A stretch of 48,162 nucleotides of DNA from Prevotellaceae bacterium UBA2744 (lineage in GTDB: Bacteria > Bacteroidota > Bacteroidia > Bacteroidales > Bacteroidaceae): contig DEJQ01000012.1 in assembly GCA_002353575.1 (NCBI GenBank), positions 1-48,162 of the forward strand, read 5' to 3'. The notes beneath the pieces are model-generated. The model worked only from the letters and a program-made list of their open reading frames with translations, was not told where the DNA came from and did no database searches. Positions 7,440-16,639 of this stretch are shown here, one piece after another; position 1 is the first letter of the stretch; every line of letters starts with the position of its first letter. The position numbers and the translations under genes are program-made.

Positions 7440-7470
7440 TTTGTTTTTCACTCACTTACTCTTACCTTTG
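7440..7470 (+). promoter_or_regulatory. porT operon promoter
   Basis: TTTG (7440-7443), exactly 19 bases, then TACCTTTG (7463-7470): a perfect Bacteroidetes promoter. The chosen ATG at 7479 is only 8 bases past the -7 box, so the mRNA is leaderless or nearly so. Confidence 0.8.
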
Positions 7471-7478
7471 TCGGCGAA

Positions 7479-8204
7479 ATGAAGTTAGTACATTATAATA
7501 TTTTAAAGACGGTCTGTCTGCTCGTGCTGCTGACTATAGGCTCTCTGACTGCAGGAGCCCAGAAGCGAACGGTGATGAACAGGCCATATATCGACCAAAG
7601 ACGTTTTCACTACGGATTCCTTGCAGGTGTACATATGCAGGACCTGGAACTGAAGATGAACGGATATAAGGATGCGGATGGCAACCAGTGGTTTGCAGAA
7701 GTGCCAAACTGGGAACCGGGCTTCTCGGTCGGCATCCTCGGCGAACTCTTTCTGACGAAACACCTGGCTTTGCGACTGATTCCGACGATGCACTTCGGAA
7801 CGAAGAACGTGACGTTCAGGAATGCAAAGAATAACGAGCGGCAGTATCAGTCGATAAAGTCCACTTACGTGTCGTTGCCGATAGACCTGAAGTTCTCGGC
7901 GGAACGATTCAACAACTACCGCCCGTATGCCATGATTGGTGTGAACCCGATGTTGGACCTCACCGTGAAGAAGCAGAAACAGTTGCTGCTGAACACGTTC
8001 GACCTGTATCTCGAAGTCGGTTTCGGCTGTGATTTCTACTCACCATGGTTCAAGTTCATCCCGGAAATCAAGTTCTGCTACGGACTGATGAACGTAATCA
8101 ACAAAAACCGAAGCGACGTGATAGACACTTCGCAGTTGATATTTACGGAGTCGGTGGATAGGGGACGCAGCAAGATGATTGTGCTGACATTCTATTTCGA
8201 ATAA
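7479..8204 (+). CDS. porT: PorT-family outer membrane beta-barrel protein (probable T9SS component)
   Basis: The ATG at 7479 gives a 241-residue protein with a clear signal peptide (VCLLVLLTIGSLTAGAQ). An alternative start at 7356 precedes the promoter and is rejected. RRFHYGFLAGVHMQDL, GFSVGILGELFL, HLALRLIPTMHFG and the closing ILTFYF strands fit an eight-stranded PorT-type barrel. PorT is needed for type IX secretion in Bacteroidetes; the CotH protein at 21969 carries a C-terminal signal that this machinery would recognise. It heads a plus-strand run reaching lpxH. Assignment to PorT rather than a generic barrel rests on the N-terminal motif. Confidence 0.72.
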   Translation: MKLVHYNILKTVCLLVLLTIGSLTAGAQKRTVMNRPYIDQRRFHYGFLAGVHMQDLELKMNGYKDADGNQWFAEVPNWEPGFSVGILGELFLTKHLALRLIPTMHFGTKNVTFRNAKNNERQYQSIKSTYVSLPIDLKFSAERFNNYRPYAMIGVNPMLDLTVKKQKQLLLNTFDLYLEVGFGCDFYSPWFKFIPEIKFCYGLMNVINKNRSDVIDTSQLIFTESVDRGRSKMIVLTFYFE

Positions 8205-8227
8205 AAAACAGAGAAAGAACCGCGTAT

Positions 8228-9247
8228 ATGAAGTATAGTGTTGTAATACCTGTGTATAACCGTCCAGACGAAGTCGATGAACTGCTTGAGAGCCTTGTCG
8301 CCCAGACAGAGAAGGACTTTGAAGTCGTAGTAGTGGAAGACGGTTCGATGGTGACGTGCAGGGAAGTGGTGGATAAATACACCTCGCGCCTGCAGATAAA
8401 CTATCTGGAGAAAGAAAACAGCGGACCCGGTCCGGCTCGCAACTACGGAGTGAGCCATGCACAGGGGGAATACGTGCTGATACTCGACAGCGACTGTGTA
8501 CTGCCCGCAGGATATATGGCAGCGGTTGACGAAGAATTGAGACGGCAGCCGTGCGATGCCTTCGGCGGACCCGATGCCGCAAACGAATCGTTCACTCCGA
8601 TTCAGAAGGCCATCAACTACTCGATGACTTCGTTCTTTACTACAGGAGGTATTCGCGGCGGAAAGAAGAAAATGGACAAGTTCTACCCCCGTTCGTTCAA
8701 TATGGGCATCCGACGCGATGTTTACAACGAGTTGGGTGGCTTCAGCAAGATGCGATTCGGCGAAGACATAGATTTCAGTTACAGAATTGTTGAGGCGGGC
8801 TACACCTCACGTCTGTTTCCCGAGGCATGGGTGTGGCATAAGCGACGTACCGACTTCGATAAGTTCTTTAAGCAGGTGTTCAACTCTGGCATTGCCCGCA
8901 TAAATCTGGAAAAGCGCCATCCGGGTACCATGAAACTGGTGCATATGTTGCCAATGGTCTTTACGGTGGGGGTCATCGCACTGATAGTAATAGCATTGAT
9001 TTTACGCTTCGCATTCCCGGATAAATCATTCTTCATCATTCCTCTTTTACCGATAATCCTGTTCATACTGCTGATATTCTGTGATTCCACGATGCGGACA
9101 AAGAGTGTGGTGATAGGGTACTACTCGGTGATAGCCGCCTTCCTGCAACTGATGGGCTACGGCTTCGGATTCCTGAAAGCATGGTGGCTGCGCTGCGTGC
9201 TGGGCAAAGATGAGTTTACTGCATTCGAAAAGAATTTCTATGACTAA
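8228..9247 (+). CDS. Family 2 glycosyltransferase with C-terminal membrane helices
   Basis: 339 residues. MKYSVVIPVYNRPDEV, VVVEDGS, SGPGPARNYG and the DxD metal site in LDSDCVLP (around residue 89) define a GT-A fold GT2 enzyme; GEDIDFSYRI is the acceptor-side acidic motif. Two or three hydrophobic helices near residues 243-320 anchor it to the inner membrane. It probably adds a sugar to a cell-envelope glycan. The acceptor is unknown. It follows porT by 23 bp and precedes radC in what looks like one transcript. Confidence 0.88.
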   Translation: MKYSVVIPVYNRPDEVDELLESLVAQTEKDFEVVVVEDGSMVTCREVVDKYTSRLQINYLEKENSGPGPARNYGVSHAQGEYVLILDSDCVLPAGYMAAVDEELRRQPCDAFGGPDAANESFTPIQKAINYSMTSFFTTGGIRGGKKKMDKFYPRSFNMGIRRDVYNELGGFSKMRFGEDIDFSYRIVEAGYTSRLFPEAWVWHKRRTDFDKFFKQVFNSGIARINLEKRHPGTMKLVHMLPMVFTVGVIALIVIALILRFAFPDKSFFIIPLLPIILFILLIFCDSTMRTKSVVIGYYSVIAAFLQLMGYGFGFLKAWWLRCVLGKDEFTAFEKNFYD

Positions 9248-9278
9248 TCCAGGTGAGACATATAGCGGCAATGTTGTG

Positions 9279-9977
9279 ATGGAACCTAAGCGGAAACATA
9301 TCACTATTAAGGATATGTCGGAGAAGGAACGTCCAAGGGAGAAGTTGCTGGAGAAAGGAGCTGAGGCACTGACAGTGTCGGAACTGCTGGCTGTCATCAT
9401 CGGCGGCGGCACAACGACCCATACAGCTGTGGAACTGATGAAGAATATCATGTCAGACTGCGAGGACAGTCTTATCAACCTGAGTCGCATGACGGTCGAT
9501 GACCTGATGCAATACAAGGGGATAGGAGAGGCAAGGGCACTGAGCATCGTGGCTGCGGCAGAGATAGGCAGACGGCGGTTGGAAGAGAAGGTGTCGGACA
9601 AGCAGGTGTTTTCGAACAGTGGCGTGATATGCAGTTATATGCAGCCGAAGATTCAGGACCTGGACCACGAACAGAGTTGGGCTTTGCTGCTAAATAACAG
9701 CATGCGGCTGATTCGTTGTGTGAACCTGAGCCGCGGAGGTATATCCGAGACCGCCGTGGATTCGAGACAGATAATGAAATATGCACTGCTGGCAGGTGCC
9801 ACGTGTTTTGTGTTGGTACATAACCATCCGAGCGGGTCGCCGCGCCCCAGCATGGCGGATAATGACCTGACGCAGAGGGTTAAGCGGGCAGGCGAAGTGA
9901 TGAATATAAGATTGATTGACCACGTCATCGTTACCGATGGCGATTATTATAGTTACGCTGAAAATGGAAAAATCTGA
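9279..9977 (+). CDS. radC: RadC-family JAB-domain protein
   Basis: From the ATG at 9279 the protein has 232 residues, the usual length; an ATG at 9240 overlapping the upstream stop would add 13. ERPREKLLEKGAEALTVSELLAVII is the helix-hairpin-helix N-terminus, and HNHPSGSPRPSMADNDLT is the JAMM/MPN metal motif. RadC was named for DNA repair but its biochemical role is not settled. The stop lies inside the following gene (14-bp overlap). Confidence 0.9.
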   Translation: MEPKRKHITIKDMSEKERPREKLLEKGAEALTVSELLAVIIGGGTTTHTAVELMKNIMSDCEDSLINLSRMTVDDLMQYKGIGEARALSIVAAAEIGRRRLEEKVSDKQVFSNSGVICSYMQPKIQDLDHEQSWALLLNNSMRLIRCVNLSRGGISETAVDSRQIMKYALLAGATCFVLVHNHPSGSPRPSMADNDLTQRVKRAGEVMNIRLIDHVIVTDGDYYSYAENGKI

Positions 9978-10314
9978 AATAACAAAGGCTGGTATCGAGG
10001 ATAGAACTGTCGAAATGCTGAAAAGCGTATTCGACCCTGAAATACCGGTAAACGTATATGATCTGGGAATGATATACAAGATTGATGTGACAGAAACAGA
10101 GAAACCCGAGGAGGAGAAACTCTACGACATCAATATCGACATGACTTTCACTGCACCAAATTGTCCTGCAGCCGATTTCATCATCGAGGACATAAACCAA
10201 AAGCTGGGTTCTATCCATGGCGTGAACAACGTGAATGTGGAAGTGGTGTTCGAACCGGAATGGAACAAGGACATGATGACCGAAGAGGCAAAGCTGGACC
10301 TCGGTTTTATGTAA
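9964..10314 (+). CDS. DUF59/MIP18-family iron-sulfur cluster assembly protein
   Basis: 116 residues from the ATG at 9964, which overlaps radC by 14 bp. VFDPEIPVNVYDLGMIYKI and MTFTAPNCPAADFI carry the family hallmarks, including the conserved cysteine of the TxPxC-type motif. Family members (SufT, PaaD-like, MIP18) help mature Fe-S proteins in the cytoplasm. No suf genes are adjacent here. Confidence 0.88.
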   Translation: MEKSEITKAGIEDRTVEMLKSVFDPEIPVNVYDLGMIYKIDVTETEKPEEEKLYDINIDMTFTAPNCPAADFIIEDINQKLGSIHGVNNVNVEVVFEPEWNKDMMTEEAKLDLGFM

Positions 10315-10339
10315 CATCTCAAAACTCAATATATACTTA

Positions 10340-11170
10340 ATGAAGAATATCTACTTTATTTCCGATGCTCATCTGGGTTCCCTGGCACTGAAACACAATC
10401 GTACGCAAGAACGCAGACTGGTGAATTTCCTTGACCAGATAAAGGATAAGGCCGAGGCTGTGTATATGCTTGGTGATATGTTCGACTTCTGGTTCGAGTA
10501 TAAGTCGGTAGTTCCTCGCGGCTATACACGGTTCCTGGGAAAGGTGTCGGAACTGACAGACAATGGAGTAGAAGTGCATTTCTTCACGGGCAATCACGAT
10601 ATGTGGACTATGGACTACCTGGCGACGGAGTGCGGAGTGATCATTCACCGCGAACCCGCTACAATAGAACTGAACGGGAAGGTGTTCTATCTGGCACACG
10701 GCGACGGACTCGACTATCGCGACCATAACTGGAAAACACGTCTGCTGTTCGGCTTTTTCCATAATAATACAATGCGCAAGCTGGCGGCGTTGCTGCATCC
10801 GGACTTGTTCATTCCGTTCGGAAGAAACTGGGCAAAACACTCGCGTATGAAACGTATCAAAGCCGATGTGCCGCAGTTTGACGGCGAGGTGAAGAATCTG
10901 GTAGGATATGAGAGCTTTGATTTTGAGGAGACTCCTTATATGGGCGAAGACAAGGAAGGGTTGGTGCTGTATGCCAAGGATTACCTGAAGTCGCACCCGA
11001 CAATAAACTATTTCCTTTTCGGCCACAGACATATTGACCTGGACCTGATGCTCAACAAAGATACCAGACTCGTCATACTGGGAGAATGGATGTCGCTCTT
11101 CACCTATGCAGAGTGGGACGGCGAAAACCTCTCTGTAGAGAATTTTGTAGAAGGAGAGACGAAACTCTGA
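10340..11170 (+). CDS. lpxH: UDP-2,3-diacylglucosamine hydrolase-type phosphoesterase
   Basis: 276 residues with the full calcineurin-type metal-site series: SDAHLGS at the N-terminus, GDMFDFWFEY, GNHDMW, HGDG and FGHRH. The GDMFDFWFEY form is typical of LpxH, which cleaves UDP-2,3-diacylglucosamine to lipid X in lipid A synthesis at the inner membrane face. It lies 25 bp after the DUF59 gene, probably last in the porT transcript. Bacteroidales carry related LpxH-like proteins whose substrates are not all tested. Confidence 0.85.
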   Translation: MKNIYFISDAHLGSLALKHNRTQERRLVNFLDQIKDKAEAVYMLGDMFDFWFEYKSVVPRGYTRFLGKVSELTDNGVEVHFFTGNHDMWTMDYLATECGVIIHREPATIELNGKVFYLAHGDGLDYRDHNWKTRLLFGFFHNNTMRKLAALLHPDLFIPFGRNWAKHSRMKRIKADVPQFDGEVKNLVGYESFDFEETPYMGEDKEGLVLYAKDYLKSHPTINYFLFGHRHIDLDLMLNKDTRLVILGEWMSLFTYAEWDGENLSVENFVEGETKL

Positions 11171-11212
11171 ATACCTTTCGTGCAAAATATAAAATAATAC
11201 ACCTTGTTTACC

Positions 11213-13975
11213 ATGAAATTTCTAAAAGAATACCTGCTGTTTCTCTCTCTGTCAGTCGTTGCCATGCATGCTGATGCACAGCAATTTACGATTACGAAGG
11301 TTTCTTCATACAATCGCTTGCCTGTGGTTGGCGTAAACTGTCTTATGCAGGATGAAGAGGGATATATGTGGTATGGAACTAATCAGGCGGGACTTTGCCG
11401 TGACGATGGCTATCAGATTATGACATTCGGGTATAATGCCGCACCCGAGATAATGAATAATCCAGATGTGCTTTGTATGGCAGATGCCGGCAATCAGCGT
11501 ATATGGTTCGGAACGCGCGAGGGACTTTATATTCTTGACAAACATACTTACCGCATATCAGTAGCCAATGACGAACTTGCACATAGACGAATGTCAGACA
11601 TGACGTGTGCAAAGGACGGAACAGTATGGGCTGTGTCGAGTTCGCATATCTATCATCTCGATTCCGAAGGCAATATTCTGGGTAGATACGAGTCTATGCA
11701 GGGCGATTCTCCGCGTACCACCAATGCCATTTATGTTGATAGCCATAATACGGTGTGGGTTGCACAGTGGAAGGGTGAACTGTTGCGAATGAAATCGGGC
11801 GAGAAGAATTTCAGACCCGTAAAAGCCATGAGCGGGGTAGATGCGTTCTGTATCGTGGAGGACACATTGGAACATTGTTACTATGTGGGTACATGGGGAA
11901 GTGGCATATATATTATAAATGATGACGGCGAGAGTGCCAAGCCCTCTCCGATAAAAGAGGGGTATATTGCCAGTCTGTTGCTGGATACCCATCGTGGAAT
12001 TCTGTGGGCTACTACCTATAATCAGGGAGTTCGCTGTTATGGTTTCTTTGAAAACGGACTCGAAGAGATGGAAACCATCTATGATGCCCAATTGCACATG
12101 CCGATGGTTATCGGCCGAATAATAGAAGACAGGTTCGAGAACCCCTGGGTGCCTGGACATTCGGTTAATACATTTGCTATTTGTCATTCGAACAACAGAA
12201 TCGACGCAAGAAAAATTTCAGATACCGACGATACCTTTGGGCTGTTGGTTATTACAAATGTAGTAGATGCGGGCAGGCACGGATGGTTGCTGAGAGAGAA
12301 TGGCGGTGTGTCGTACTATGACTTTGTCAAGGATGAATCCCAAAAACTTACGTTCTGCTCCGATACTGCAGTTATTGCTCCTGCACCAGACGGTCAGGTG
12401 TTTGTGGTGAATAAAGACCGCCGCATATATAAGATCGGTCCGACGACAGCGGGTTTCGATTCACAATACATGGGAAGGTTAGGCTTTAATGCCAATACCT
12501 TACTCTATTCTGAAAGCGACAGGCAAATCTACATAGGCGGTAAGAATGGTTCCCTGGCCGTGAGTGACGATAAAGGCACTCCGCGTGTGATATGTGATTC
12601 GTTAGGATGGGTCTTCAAAATCTGTGAATCGGTGGATATGGGTTCTTTGTTCCTGCTTACTTATACAAAGGGAGTGCTAAGGATGGATAAGAACACAGCC
12701 AGGATGGAGGTGTTAGTCCCCAATAATTACAGGTTTAGCGATATGGCAGTATCGGCTTCCGGCGCAGTGTGGGCATCGAGTAATATTGGAAAACTATATA
12801 GGATAGAGAAGGACAGGGCCATTGAATGTACTGAGTTGGCGACTCCGAACGGTGAAGCCATTCTGAAGATTCTCTTCGATGAATTGGACCATCTGTGGCT
12901 TATGTCTAAAAGCTTTGTGCGGGAAGTTGACGTGACGACAGGAGCTTTCCGTACCATATACGCTAATGACAACCAGTTAGGCATGCATGCCTTTGAAAAC
13001 ATATCTGCTTCGACGGGCGGTGTGACTATTTCCGGTGTAGGAGGCATAGCACGTTTCAAATCATCCTCTAACCTAAATGAGCCAAGTAAGCATGTAAGAC
13101 TTGCAGTAAGCGAATATTCGTACGGAAACAAACGCTTCATAGCTAATTATGGGCAGAATGAGATTGTAATTCCGGCCGATTCATCGGATTATGTTACTTT
13201 AAGTCTGACAAGTTTCGACTATCTGAAAGCTGAAAATGATGAATTCCGATTTAAGATTGAGGGACTGAACAGGGAATGGGTAAAGCTGAAACGTGGCGAT
13301 AACGAGATTCATATGCAGAAGGTCGGAAAGGGAACGTACAAGGTTCTGGTCATGGCCACCGATGGATTCGGCAATTGGAGCGAACCTGTAGAACTGATTA
13401 CAATCCGACGCCTGCCTGCATGGTGGGAGAGTTGGTGGGCTTATATAATATATACTCTGCTGATATTACTCTTAATCTACGGATGGCGTAGGTTCAGCCG
13501 TGAAATGCAGGAACGGCGTATGCGTTTCGAAAACCTGCTGAGTGTATATCATGAACTCGAAAAGAAGGTGGAGAAGTATGAAAACAATACTGTGCAGAAT
13601 GATGAGGAAGGAGATTCTGCCGGTGAAATAACAGAGAATACTTCTGAAGTGTCGTTCTTCAATGACCAATTGCTACAGAATGCCATTGCGGCCATAGAAA
13701 AAAATATTGCGAACGAGAATTATTCTGTCGATGAATTCGCCAGCGATATGTGCATGAGCAGAATGACACTTTATCGTAAGATCTATGCTGCGTCGGGGCA
13801 GACTCCGTCCGACCTTCTGCGTTCATATCGTTTGGATAAGGCTGCAAAGCTGCTTAAATCTACGAATCTGTCTGTCGTGGATATTTCTGAGAGAGTAGGT
13901 TTCTCTTCTGCGAGGTATTTTTCTGTATGCTTTAAGAAGAAATACGGAGTATTACCTAAGGAATTCCGCAGCTGA
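11213..13975 (+). CDS. Membrane-spanning propeller / Y_Y_Y / AraC-type regulator lacking kinase modules
   Basis: 920 residues from the ATG at 11213. A signal peptide (LLFLSLSVVAMHADAQ) leads into a periplasmic region with repeated propeller signatures such as DEEGYMWYGT and IWFGTREGLY. A Y_Y_Y (triple tyrosine) domain lies around 650-730, one membrane helix near 741-758, a short coiled coil, and an AraC helix-turn-helix pair at about 815-920 (YSVDEFASDMCMSRMTLYRK, VGFSSARYFSVCFKKKYG). This is the outline of Bacteroidales hybrid two-component sugar sensors, but I see no HisKA, HATPase or receiver domain. It probably senses a periplasmic glycan and activates transcription while membrane-bound. 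The adjacent PL11 lyase suggests a pectic ligand. Confidence 0.85.
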   Translation: MKFLKEYLLFLSLSVVAMHADAQQFTITKVSSYNRLPVVGVNCLMQDEEGYMWYGTNQAGLCRDDGYQIMTFGYNAAPEIMNNPDVLCMADAGNQRIWFGTREGLYILDKHTYRISVANDELAHRRMSDMTCAKDGTVWAVSSSHIYHLDSEGNILGRYESMQGDSPRTTNAIYVDSHNTVWVAQWKGELLRMKSGEKNFRPVKAMSGVDAFCIVEDTLEHCYYVGTWGSGIYIINDDGESAKPSPIKEGYIASLLLDTHRGILWATTYNQGVRCYGFFENGLEEMETIYDAQLHMPMVIGRIIEDRFENPWVPGHSVNTFAICHSNNRIDARKISDTDDTFGLLVITNVVDAGRHGWLLRENGGVSYYDFVKDESQKLTFCSDTAVIAPAPDGQVFVVNKDRRIYKIGPTTAGFDSQYMGRLGFNANTLLYSESDRQIYIGGKNGSLAVSDDKGTPRVICDSLGWVFKICESVDMGSLFLLTYTKGVLRMDKNTARMEVLVPNNYRFSDMAVSASGAVWASSNIGKLYRIEKDRAIECTELATPNGEAILKILFDELDHLWLMSKSFVREVDVTTGAFRTIYANDNQLGMHAFENISASTGGVTISGVGGIARFKSSSNLNEPSKHVRLAVSEYSYGNKRFIANYGQNEIVIPADSSDYVTLSLTSFDYLKAENDEFRFKIEGLNREWVKLKRGDNEIHMQKVGKGTYKVLVMATDGFGNWSEPVELITIRRLPAWWESWWAYIIYTLLILLLIYGWRRFSREMQERRMRFENLLSVYHELEKKVEKYENNTVQNDEEGDSAGEITENTSEVSFFNDQLLQNAIAAIEKNIANENYSVDEFASDMCMSRMTLYRKIYAASGQTPSDLLRSYRLDKAAKLLKSTNLSVVDISERVGFSSARYFSVCFKKKYGVLPKEFRS

Positions 13976-14043
13976 TTCTGTAGGAAGATATGTTAGGTCG
14001 TCAGATTGTTACAAATTTTCCTTCCTTTTGGTACAAAATCTGA

Positions 14044-14074
14044 CTTGTGCTGTGTTTCAAAAGCCATATCTTTG
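14044..14074 (+). promoter_or_regulatory. Promoter of the PL11 lyase gene
   Basis: CTTG (14044-14047), 19 bases, TATCTTTG (14067-14074). The start codon is 27 bp downstream. The lyase therefore has its own promoter after the regulator gene; an activator site would be expected just upstream, but I found no clear palindrome. Confidence 0.7.
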
Positions 14075-14101
14075 CATCGGAAAATTCTAAAAATCTATAT
14101 T

Positions 14102-16351
14102 ATGAAAGCAAAAGTACGTATTTTTTTGTCTGTCCTCTTGGGACTGTTTATTACCTCCAACGTTTTTGCATCTGCAAAAGGCGAGCGTAAGATGTGGGCA
14201 TCAATCATGAATGTCAGCAATGCTTCGCTCGGCGGGTATAAAGATCATACTGGTAAGATGCTTCTTTCGTGGAGAATGCTGCCAACGGACAATTGGGATG
14301 TCAAGTTCTATCTCTACAGGCGCGGAGCCAACAGCTCTTACATCCTGCGTGAGACGACAAAGCCAATCAATGCGACCAATTATCAGTTGGCTTCAGTCCC
14401 GACTATAGCAACAGTCTATTACCTTATGAGTGAAGACTTCTTTGACCAACTCGGCTTGGATAAGGCTCCTTCGTCTGTTTCTGCTGATGTGCGTGAGGAT
14501 TTCAAGGCTGTTGCCTTAGATTCAGTATTGATTGATTCCAGACTCTATTCCGAGAAACTGCCATATCTGACTATTCCGCTGAAAACGACTGAAGACGTAA
14601 GTCCTCTTGTCGATGAAATAAAATATCAGGCAAACGACTGTTCAGTCGGCGATCTTGACGGCGACGGAGAAATGGAAATCGTAGTGAAACGTCTTCTTAC
14701 AGTTTACAATAAAAAAGGTGAAATCATTGCTACGAGTGAAGGTGCAGCAGATACAGATACTCGTGCACATCATGTTATCGTATGGGATGCATACAAAATG
14801 GACGGAACTCTTCTGTGGCGCGTGAAATCAGGTCCTAATATCATTGCGGGAAACAGCTCTGCCGTAACTTTGGGTGACCTTGATGGCGACGGCTGTGTTG
14901 AGTTTGTCCTGAAGAGCAGTGAGGGAACTGTATTCGGGGATGGATATGAAATACCAGATACAGATGGCGACAACAAAACAGACTATCGTGATGTGTGGCC
15001 TGCCGGACACTATATTGGTGACGGACCTAAGGGATATGGCGGACCTGAGTTTTTCTCCGTCGTAGATGGAAAGACTGGTAAGGAACTGGCTCGTGCTGAC
15101 TATATAGCACGAGGCAAGGAGGGAGAGACTCCAGCAGAACTCGCTGCCAACTGGGAGACAAACGACTGGAACTGGGATCCTCGCACAAAGAAATATACTT
15201 GGAAATTAGCTAATTCATTCCGCATGGGACTTGCTTCGTTTGATGGTGAGGGGTTGCAGATATTCCTCGGACGTGGTGTCTATGGAAGGACAATTGTTGA
15301 GGGGTGGCGCTATGAACCAACTCCTTCGGGCGGTTTCGCTGGTACTCTGACTCGTATGTGGAAGTTTGATACTATGGATGCCGGAGGAAAGGACAAGAAT
15401 AAGGACGGAAAACCTAATAGTGCCTATGCCGGTCAAGGTAATCATGCCTTCAATGTTGCAGACCTCGATGGAGACGGTAAAGACGAAGTGATGTATGGTT
15501 CTTGTGCATTCGATGATGACGGTACCGGTCTGTGGACTACCGGTCTTGGTCATGGAGATGCAAACCATGTAGGGCGATTCCTTCCTGATCGAGAGGGAAT
15601 GCAGGTATATCATTGCTTGGAGAGCGGAAAGACTATGGTTGCCCTGCATGATGCAAAGGATGGAAAGGTAATCTGGAAGAAAGATGCAGCCTCTGACAAT
15701 GACATGGGACGATGTCTGGTTGCCGATATAGATCCGAATTCTCCTGGGTGTGAGTTCTGGTACTATGGTTCTAACGCCTTATCGCAGACAGGAGAAAAAG
15801 ACTTAGGCTACAAGCCGTCTTCATGCAATATGGCTATCTGGTTCGACGGTACATTGTCGCGCCAGCTTATCAACGAGAATATAATCGACAGCCCTGCTAA
15901 TGGACGTACGTTTACTATGTATCGTTATAATGAATCGTTCAATAATAGCACAAAGTCTAATCCATGCTGGTATGGCGACTTCCTGGGTGACTGGCGCGAG
16001 GAGGTAATCCTGACTGACCAGACTAAACTGGCTGATATCAAGATATTTTCAACCTGGTATCCCAGTGGCTATATGTTGCCTTACCTGATGAGCGACCATA
16101 CTTATATGATGCAGTGCATACATGAAAATGTGGGTTATAATCAGCCTACTCATGTCGGAGGATATTTCCTTGGGACAGGTATGGACTTCAATTCAGTGCC
16201 TCTTACTACTGCGATTCAAGATGTGACAGTCAGTCAGGAAAAACAGTATGCCGACGATGGAAAGATTTATGATCTCATGGGACGTCAGGTGGAGAATCCT
16301 ACTGCCTCAGGCATTTATATTAAGGACGGAAAGAAATTTATTGTGAAATAA
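14102..16351 (+). CDS. Secreted rhamnogalacturonan lyase, PL11 family
   Basis: 749 residues from the ATG at 14102; the frame upstream of it would precede the promoter. It has a signal peptide (LLGLFITSNVFA), an N-terminal beta-sandwich, then an eight-bladed-propeller-type catalytic region rich in Ca2+ loops (DLDGDGEMEIV, DLDGDGCVEFV, DLDGDGKDEV) with GQGNHAFNVAD, LGHGDANH and WYGDFLGDWREE. These match PL11 enzymes of the YesW/YesX type, which cleave the rhamnose-galacturonate backbone of rhamnogalacturonan I by beta-elimination. The end (IYDLMGRQV...GIYIKDGKK) is a short T9SS-like tail. No SusC/D pair is nearby. Confidence 0.88.
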   Translation: MKAKVRIFLSVLLGLFITSNVFASAKGERKMWASIMNVSNASLGGYKDHTGKMLLSWRMLPTDNWDVKFYLYRRGANSSYILRETTKPINATNYQLASVPTIATVYYLMSEDFFDQLGLDKAPSSVSADVREDFKAVALDSVLIDSRLYSEKLPYLTIPLKTTEDVSPLVDEIKYQANDCSVGDLDGDGEMEIVVKRLLTVYNKKGEIIATSEGAADTDTRAHHVIVWDAYKMDGTLLWRVKSGPNIIAGNSSAVTLGDLDGDGCVEFVLKSSEGTVFGDGYEIPDTDGDNKTDYRDVWPAGHYIGDGPKGYGGPEFFSVVDGKTGKELARADYIARGKEGETPAELAANWETNDWNWDPRTKKYTWKLANSFRMGLASFDGEGLQIFLGRGVYGRTIVEGWRYEPTPSGGFAGTLTRMWKFDTMDAGGKDKNKDGKPNSAYAGQGNHAFNVADLDGDGKDEVMYGSCAFDDDGTGLWTTGLGHGDANHVGRFLPDREGMQVYHCLESGKTMVALHDAKDGKVIWKKDAASDNDMGRCLVADIDPNSPGCEFWYYGSNALSQTGEKDLGYKPSSCNMAIWFDGTLSRQLINENIIDSPANGRTFTMYRYNESFNNSTKSNPCWYGDFLGDWREEVILTDQTKLADIKIFSTWYPSGYMLPYLMSDHTYMMQCIHENVGYNQPTHVGGYFLGTGMDFNSVPLTTAIQDVTVSQEKQYADDGKIYDLMGRQVENPTASGIYIKDGKKFIVK

Positions 16352-16395
16352 ATAAGGTTTTGGTTTTATACAAAAAAGAAAGGGTAATAAAAAGG

Positions 16396-16430
16396 AAGAG
16401 TGGGGAAGTCAATCGACTTCTCCACTCTTT
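16396..16430. terminator. Terminator between PL11 gene and tRNA-Leu
   Basis: A 15-bp stem (AAGAGTGGGGAAGTC with GACTTCTCCACTCTT, one G-T pair) and AATC loop, with T-rich flank on both strands. It can serve the lyase on plus and the tRNA on minus. Confidence 0.8.
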
Positions 16431-16438
16431 ACTTTTAG

Positions 16439-16520
16439 TACCCCGGGCCGGGCTCGAACCGGCACATCTTGCGATATTGGTGTTTGAGACCAACGCGTCT
16501 ACCAATTCCGCCACCGGGGC
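16439..16520 (-). tRNA. tRNA-Leu (anticodon CAA)
   Basis: On the minus strand the 82-nt sequence folds as a class II tRNA: acceptor GCCCCGG/CCGGGGT, D arm with GGAATTGGTAGAC, anticodon stem TTGGT/ACCAA with loop CTCAAAC (CAA), a long variable arm, and T arm GCCGG-TTCGAGC-CCGGC. The 3' CCA is not encoded, as is usual in Bacteroidetes. It reads UUG leucine codons. Confidence 0.95.
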
Positions 16521-16531
16521 GAAAGCGGGTG

Positions 16532-16563
16532 CGAAGGTACGACTAATTACATAAATAAGCAAA
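16532..16563 (-). promoter_or_regulatory. tRNA-Leu promoter
   Basis: On the minus strand TTTG (16560-16563), 20 bases, TACCTTCG (16532-16539); the tRNA begins 11 bp on. Confidence 0.7.
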
Positions 16564-16639
16564 TTTTATCTCCGTTTTCTTCTGTAGAGCCAACTTATGT
16601 AATCATCTGGTTAAAGTCAGTCAGGGGCTATACCGTTAC

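Noticed and set aside
10337..11185. 282-residue minus-strand ORF opposite lpxH
   Set aside because: Covers lpxH exactly, which has all its metal motifs.
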